Origin: Dyadobacter psychrotolerans
Lineage (GTDB): Bacteria > Bacteroidota > Bacteroidia > Cytophagales > Spirosomataceae
Assembly: GCF_004349265.1 (NCBI RefSeq)
Contig: NZ_SMFL01000006.1
Location: 186,001 to 250,000 of the forward strand
DNA: 64,000 nucleotides
Reading direction: 5' to 3'
Position numbers and translations under genes: made by a program. How positions within the stretch are numbered: the first letter of the stretch is position 1; the number at the start of each line of letters is the position of its first letter. Of this stretch, positions 61,198 through 64,000 are shown piece after piece. The notes beneath the pieces were generated by a model. The model was not told where the DNA came from, did not search any database, and worked only from the letters and a program-made list of their open reading frames with translations.

Positions 61198-61599
61198 ATG
61201 GGTAATGAAGAAATAAGGTGGAAACAAAGATTTCAGAATTTCGAAAAATCACTGAATTACCTTGAACATGCCATGCAGATTCAAAATCCGGATATAATTC
61301 AAAAAGCAGGATTGATTCAGTTTTTTGAAATGGGCTTTGAATTATCATGGAATGTAATGAAAGAATATATGGAAGAACTGGGGTTTTTGGAATTGAGATC
61401 ACCTCGTGACACTATAAAAAAAGCATTTGAGATCCAATTAATTACAGATGGTCATGCCTGGCTTCGGACACTTCAAAACCGGAATTTAACTTCACATACC
61501 TATGATGAAGATACCGCAGAAAAGGTCGTAGCCGAAATCCAGTCTGTTTATTACCCTTTATTGAAGGAAATTTACAACAGATTAAAACCTGAATTATAA
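61198..61599 (+). CDS. hepT: HEPN toxin (HI0074-like nucleotidyltransferase substrate-binding protein)
   Basis: 133 residues, all-helical. RX4HXY is exact: R95-NLTS-H100-T-Y102. In characterised HEPN/MNT pairs this motif is the RNase site, and the partner nucleotidyltransferase AMPylates the tyrosine to silence it. It is one base from the antitoxin gene, so translationally coupled. The system should act on RNA or in phage defence/persistence; activity is inference from the motif. Confidence 0.82.
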   Translation: MGNEEIRWKQRFQNFEKSLNYLEHAMQIQNPDIIQKAGLIQFFEMGFELSWNVMKEYMEELGFLELRSPRDTIKKAFEIQLITDGHAWLRTLQNRNLTSHTYDEDTAEKVVAEIQSVYYPLLKEIYNRLKPEL

Positions 61600-61600
61600 T

Positions 61601-61906
61601 ATGTTCGGTTTACAGGAAACAGATATTCTGGCTATTCAGCATGCCCTGGAAAATTATCCCGGTGTTAAAGAAGCATATATTTTCGGAAGCCGTGCAAAAG
61701 GCAATTATAGAAAAGGGAGCGATGTGGATATTGCTCTTAAAGGAGATAACATTTCTTTCTCTCATATTTTAACGATTGCCGGATATCTGAACGAAGATAC
61801 CATGATGCCATATCACTTCGATGTATTGGATTATGATGCTATACAAAACCAACAATTAACCGAACACATAGACCGTGCCGGTATTTTATTTTACAAAAAA
61901 CAGTAG
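61601..61906 (+). CDS. mntA: MNT antitoxin (minimal nucleotidyltransferase)
   Basis: 101 residues. GSX10DXD is exact: G29-S30, then D41 and D43; a further acidic residue is likely in HFDVLDYD. This is the catalytic site of MntA-type adenylyltransferases that neutralise HEPN toxins. The pair order (HEPN then MNT) and coupling are as in type VII systems. Confidence 0.85.
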   Translation: MFGLQETDILAIQHALENYPGVKEAYIFGSRAKGNYRKGSDVDIALKGDNISFSHILTIAGYLNEDTMMPYHFDVLDYDAIQNQQLTEHIDRAGILFYKKQ

Positions 61907-61991
61907 TTATTAATATACTTCTGTGCCCGTTAGCGCTTGAACTATCTCACGAATCCCTTTCGATCTAAATGTATTATAAGCTGATATCTAT

Positions 61992-64000
61992 ATGAAGAAA
62001 ACCTACGCTCTATTTTTGCTTCTCGGTCTTTCCCAACTCAGCCTTCACGCCCAGGAAACCCGTTTGCTCCGCTTTCCGGCTGTTCATGGTAACCAGGTTG
62101 TATTTTCTTATGCCGGTGATCTTTACACTGTTCCAAAAAGCGGTGGTGTGGGAAGAAAGATTACCAGTCATCCGGGTTATGAAATGTTCCCGAAATTCAG
62201 TCATGACGGTAAACAAATTGCTTTCACTGCACAGTATGACGGAAATACCGAAGTATTTGTGATGCCCTCGACTGGCGGAGAACCCAAAAGAATTACTTAC
62301 ACAGCAACGTTAAGCCGTGACGATGTGGCCGACCGCATGGGGCCGAACAACATTGTAATGGGCTGGACTCCGGATGATAAAAATGTGCTTTATCGCAGCC
62401 GGGGAACCTCGTTTAATGCTTTTAAAGGTAAAATTTACAAGGCACCTTTGAGCGGGGATCTGAGTGAGGAACTGCCTTTTTCAGTTGCAGGATGGAGCAG
62501 TTATAATGAAGATGGCAGCAAACTGGCTATGAACCGTGTTTTCCGGGAATTCCGTACCTGGAAATACTATAAAGGCGGTATGGCGGATGATATCTGGATA
62601 TTTGATGTAAAATCAGGAAAAACGGAGAATGTTACCAACAATCCGGCGCAGGATATTTTCCCGATGTATTACAAAAACAAAGTGTATTTCCTCAGCGACA
62701 GAGACCGTACAATGAATTTATTTGAGTACGATACACAAAGCAGGCAGACCAGAAAAGTAACCGACTTTAAAGAGTTTGACTGTAAATTCCCTTCCCTTGG
62801 TGACAACGCGATTGCCTTCGAAAACGGCGGATATATTTACCTGTATGATCTTACTTCCGGGAAAGCAGATAAACTGACGATCACGATTTCAGAAGATTTT
62901 TCTTCCGGACGTAACAAACAAACTGACGCTTCAAAAGCAGTGAACAGCTATGCCATTGCACCTGATGGAAAAAGAGCGGCCATTGGCGCAAGAGGTGAAA
63001 TATATACAGTTCCTGCTAAAAATGGCGTGACGCGCAACCTGACGCAGAGTAGCAGTGCACACGATCGTAATGTGGAATGGAGTCCTGACGGAAAATGGAT
63101 CAGCTTTTTGTCTGACAAAAGCGGTGAAGATGAACTGTATATTCAAAAGCAGGATGGAACCGAACCCGCAAAACAGCTTACCAAAGGCGGTGGAAGTTAT
63201 AAATTCAACCCGGTGTGGAGTGCCGACAGCAAATATCTTTTGCTCGCCGACAGAAATCAGGATCTGTATTATGTAGATGTAGCAACTGCGAAAAGAACAG
63301 CGGTAACACACAATGACTTTCGTGAAATTGACGACTATGTTGTTTCTCCTGACAGTAGATGGATCGCTTACACTGAACCTGGCAAAGCACGTGAATTTGA
63401 TGTCATCAAACTTTATAATATTGATACAAAAAAAGCAATACAGGTAACAGACAGCTGGTATATCAGTAATCAGCCTACATTCAGCCCCGATGGAAAAATA
63501 CTTTATTTCGTTTCTGCGCGTGATTTCAACCCCACATACAGCAATACGGAATGGAACCATGTGTACAACAACATGGAAAAACCCTACATGATCCGTTTAG
63601 GGGCCGATGTGAAGTCAGCATTCCAGATTGAAAATGATGAGGTGTTGGTAAAAGATGAAAAGGTTGAAGCGACAACCGCGGTGGTAAAAGATGAAAAAGG
63701 CAAAAAGGCTGTTGTAAAAATAGATAACCCGAAAGCTGAGAAAGGAATTATTCTCAAAATAGATGAGGAAAATCTGGCGGACCGGATTGAAAGTCTGCCT
63801 GTAACGGCTGGCAATTACTACCGGCTTGTTGCTACTCCTGATGGTCTTTATTACACATCTAATTCGGCAGGGAAAGATCGTTCTTTTAAATATTTCAGCC
63901 TGAAAGAGAAAAAAGAAACCGAGATCGGTGATTTTGGAGGTTATGTGATTAGTCCTGATGGGAAAAAGATCCTGGTCCGCAAAATGGCCGACTGGTATAT
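61992..64000 (+). CDS. Tricorn-protease-like protein, truncated at window end
   Basis: At least 669 residues. Signal peptide (MKKTYALFLLLGLSQLSLHA-Q). The visible part is the beta-propeller domains: repeats such as FPKFSHDGKQIAFTAQYDGNTEVFVM, NVEWSPDGKWISFLSDKSGEDELYI and PTFSPDGKILYFVSARDF have the WD/TolB-like SPDG motif seen in tricorn propellers. The PDZ and serine-protease core (S41 type) would follow downstream of the window. Expected to degrade peptides in the periplasm or on the surface. Protease identity is inferred from the propeller start; a TolB-like protein is the alternative. Confidence 0.78.
   Translation, partial: MKKTYALFLLLGLSQLSLHAQETRLLRFPAVHGNQVVFSYAGDLYTVPKSGGVGRKITSHPGYEMFPKFSHDGKQIAFTAQYDGNTEVFVMPSTGGEPKRITYTATLSRDDVADRMGPNNIVMGWTPDDKNVLYRSRGTSFNAFKGKIYKAPLSGDLSEELPFSVAGWSSYNEDGSKLAMNRVFREFRTWKYYKGGMADDIWIFDVKSGKTENVTNNPAQDIFPMYYKNKVYFLSDRDRTMNLFEYDTQSRQTRKVTDFKEFDCKFPSLGDNAIAFENGGYIYLYDLTSGKADKLTITISEDFSSGRNKQTDASKAVNSYAIAPDGKRAAIGARGEIYTVPAKNGVTRNLTQSSSAHDRNVEWSPDGKWISFLSDKSGEDELYIQKQDGTEPAKQLTKGGGSYKFNPVWSADSKYLLLADRNQDLYYVDVATAKRTAVTHNDFREIDDYVVSPDSRWIAYTEPGKAREFDVIKLYNIDTKKAIQVTDSWYISNQPTFSPDGKILYFVSARDFNPTYSNTEWNHVYNNMEKPYMIRLGADVKSAFQIENDEVLVKDEKVEATTAVVKDEKGKKAVVKIDNPKAEKGIILKIDEENLADRIESLPVTAGNYYRLVATPDGLYYTSNSAGKDRSFKYFSLKEKKETEIGDFGGYVISPDGKKILVRKMADWY

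Noticed and set aside
62931..63560. Antisense ORF of 209 codons inside the tricorn-like gene
   Set aside because: Opposite strand of conserved propeller repeats; composition is that of a shadow frame.

Overview
The window comes from a Bacteroidota chromosome, most likely order Cytophagales (a Dyadobacter/Spirosoma-like member). The evidence is a FecI/FecR/SusC/SusD locus, gliding and type IX secretion genes (GldH, PorT, two proteins ending in a type B sorting domain), Bacteroidota promoters of the TTTG-N19/20-TAnnTTTG form, menaquinone methyltransferase UbiE, and a DUF3127 gene. Species-level placement is inference.

Layout. 1-5000: end of an amidophosphoribosyltransferase, a secreted DUF6265-like protein, a nuclease-fold protein, a beta-barrel protein, and overlapping ubiE-porT. 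5000-6800: tRNA-Val and tRNA-Phe bracket a decayed two-ORF insertion sequence of the ISAon1/ISL3 type. 7000-11200: a probable operon of a membrane Fe-S protein, a CCG-domain protein, a conserved small protein and gldH, followed by a propeller lipoprotein. 11270-18600: an OmpR-type regulator, AsmA-like protein, lysS, a cold-shock gene, a PspC-like protein, a glycosyltransferase and ybaB. 18646-22658: two tandem T9SS cargo paralogues. 22800-28900: ribBA, a GNAT, a heptose-kinase-like gene, a DUF6268-like protein, a YdjC-type deacetylase and a nucleotidyltransferase. 29000-33970: lpdA, a small four-helix-bundle gene flanked by 10-bp-periodic GTCA arrays, prfB with its programmed +1 frameshift, a DUF2281-like/unknown gene pair and a hydrolase. 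34115-47400: ECF sigma factor, anti-sigma factor, SusC, SusD, then MFS and SSS transporters, an AraC regulator, a CPBP protease and a DHDPS-family lyase, which look like an uptake and catabolism locus of unknown substrate. 47500-61900: mostly housekeeping (gamma-synthase-type PLP enzyme, crcB, cutC, penicillin acylase, fabI, hemB, second response regulator) plus a HEPN/MNT toxin-antitoxin pair. The end holds the 5' part of a tricorn-like protease gene.

Most of the window is ordinary core genome. The least explained structure is at 30531-31189. There a four-helix-bundle gene with a probable C-terminal frameshift is preceded by eight to nine GTCA units spaced almost exactly 10 bp, and followed by a similar array that turns into its own inverted copy. 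A terminator-like hairpin precedes the ORF, and the ancestral stop codon overlaps the downstream array. This looks like a compact non-autonomous or domesticated repeat element inserted between lpdA and prfB. Other degenerate short-period repeats lie nearby, next to the end of lpdA. No CRISPR array, prophage, rRNA or origin was seen.
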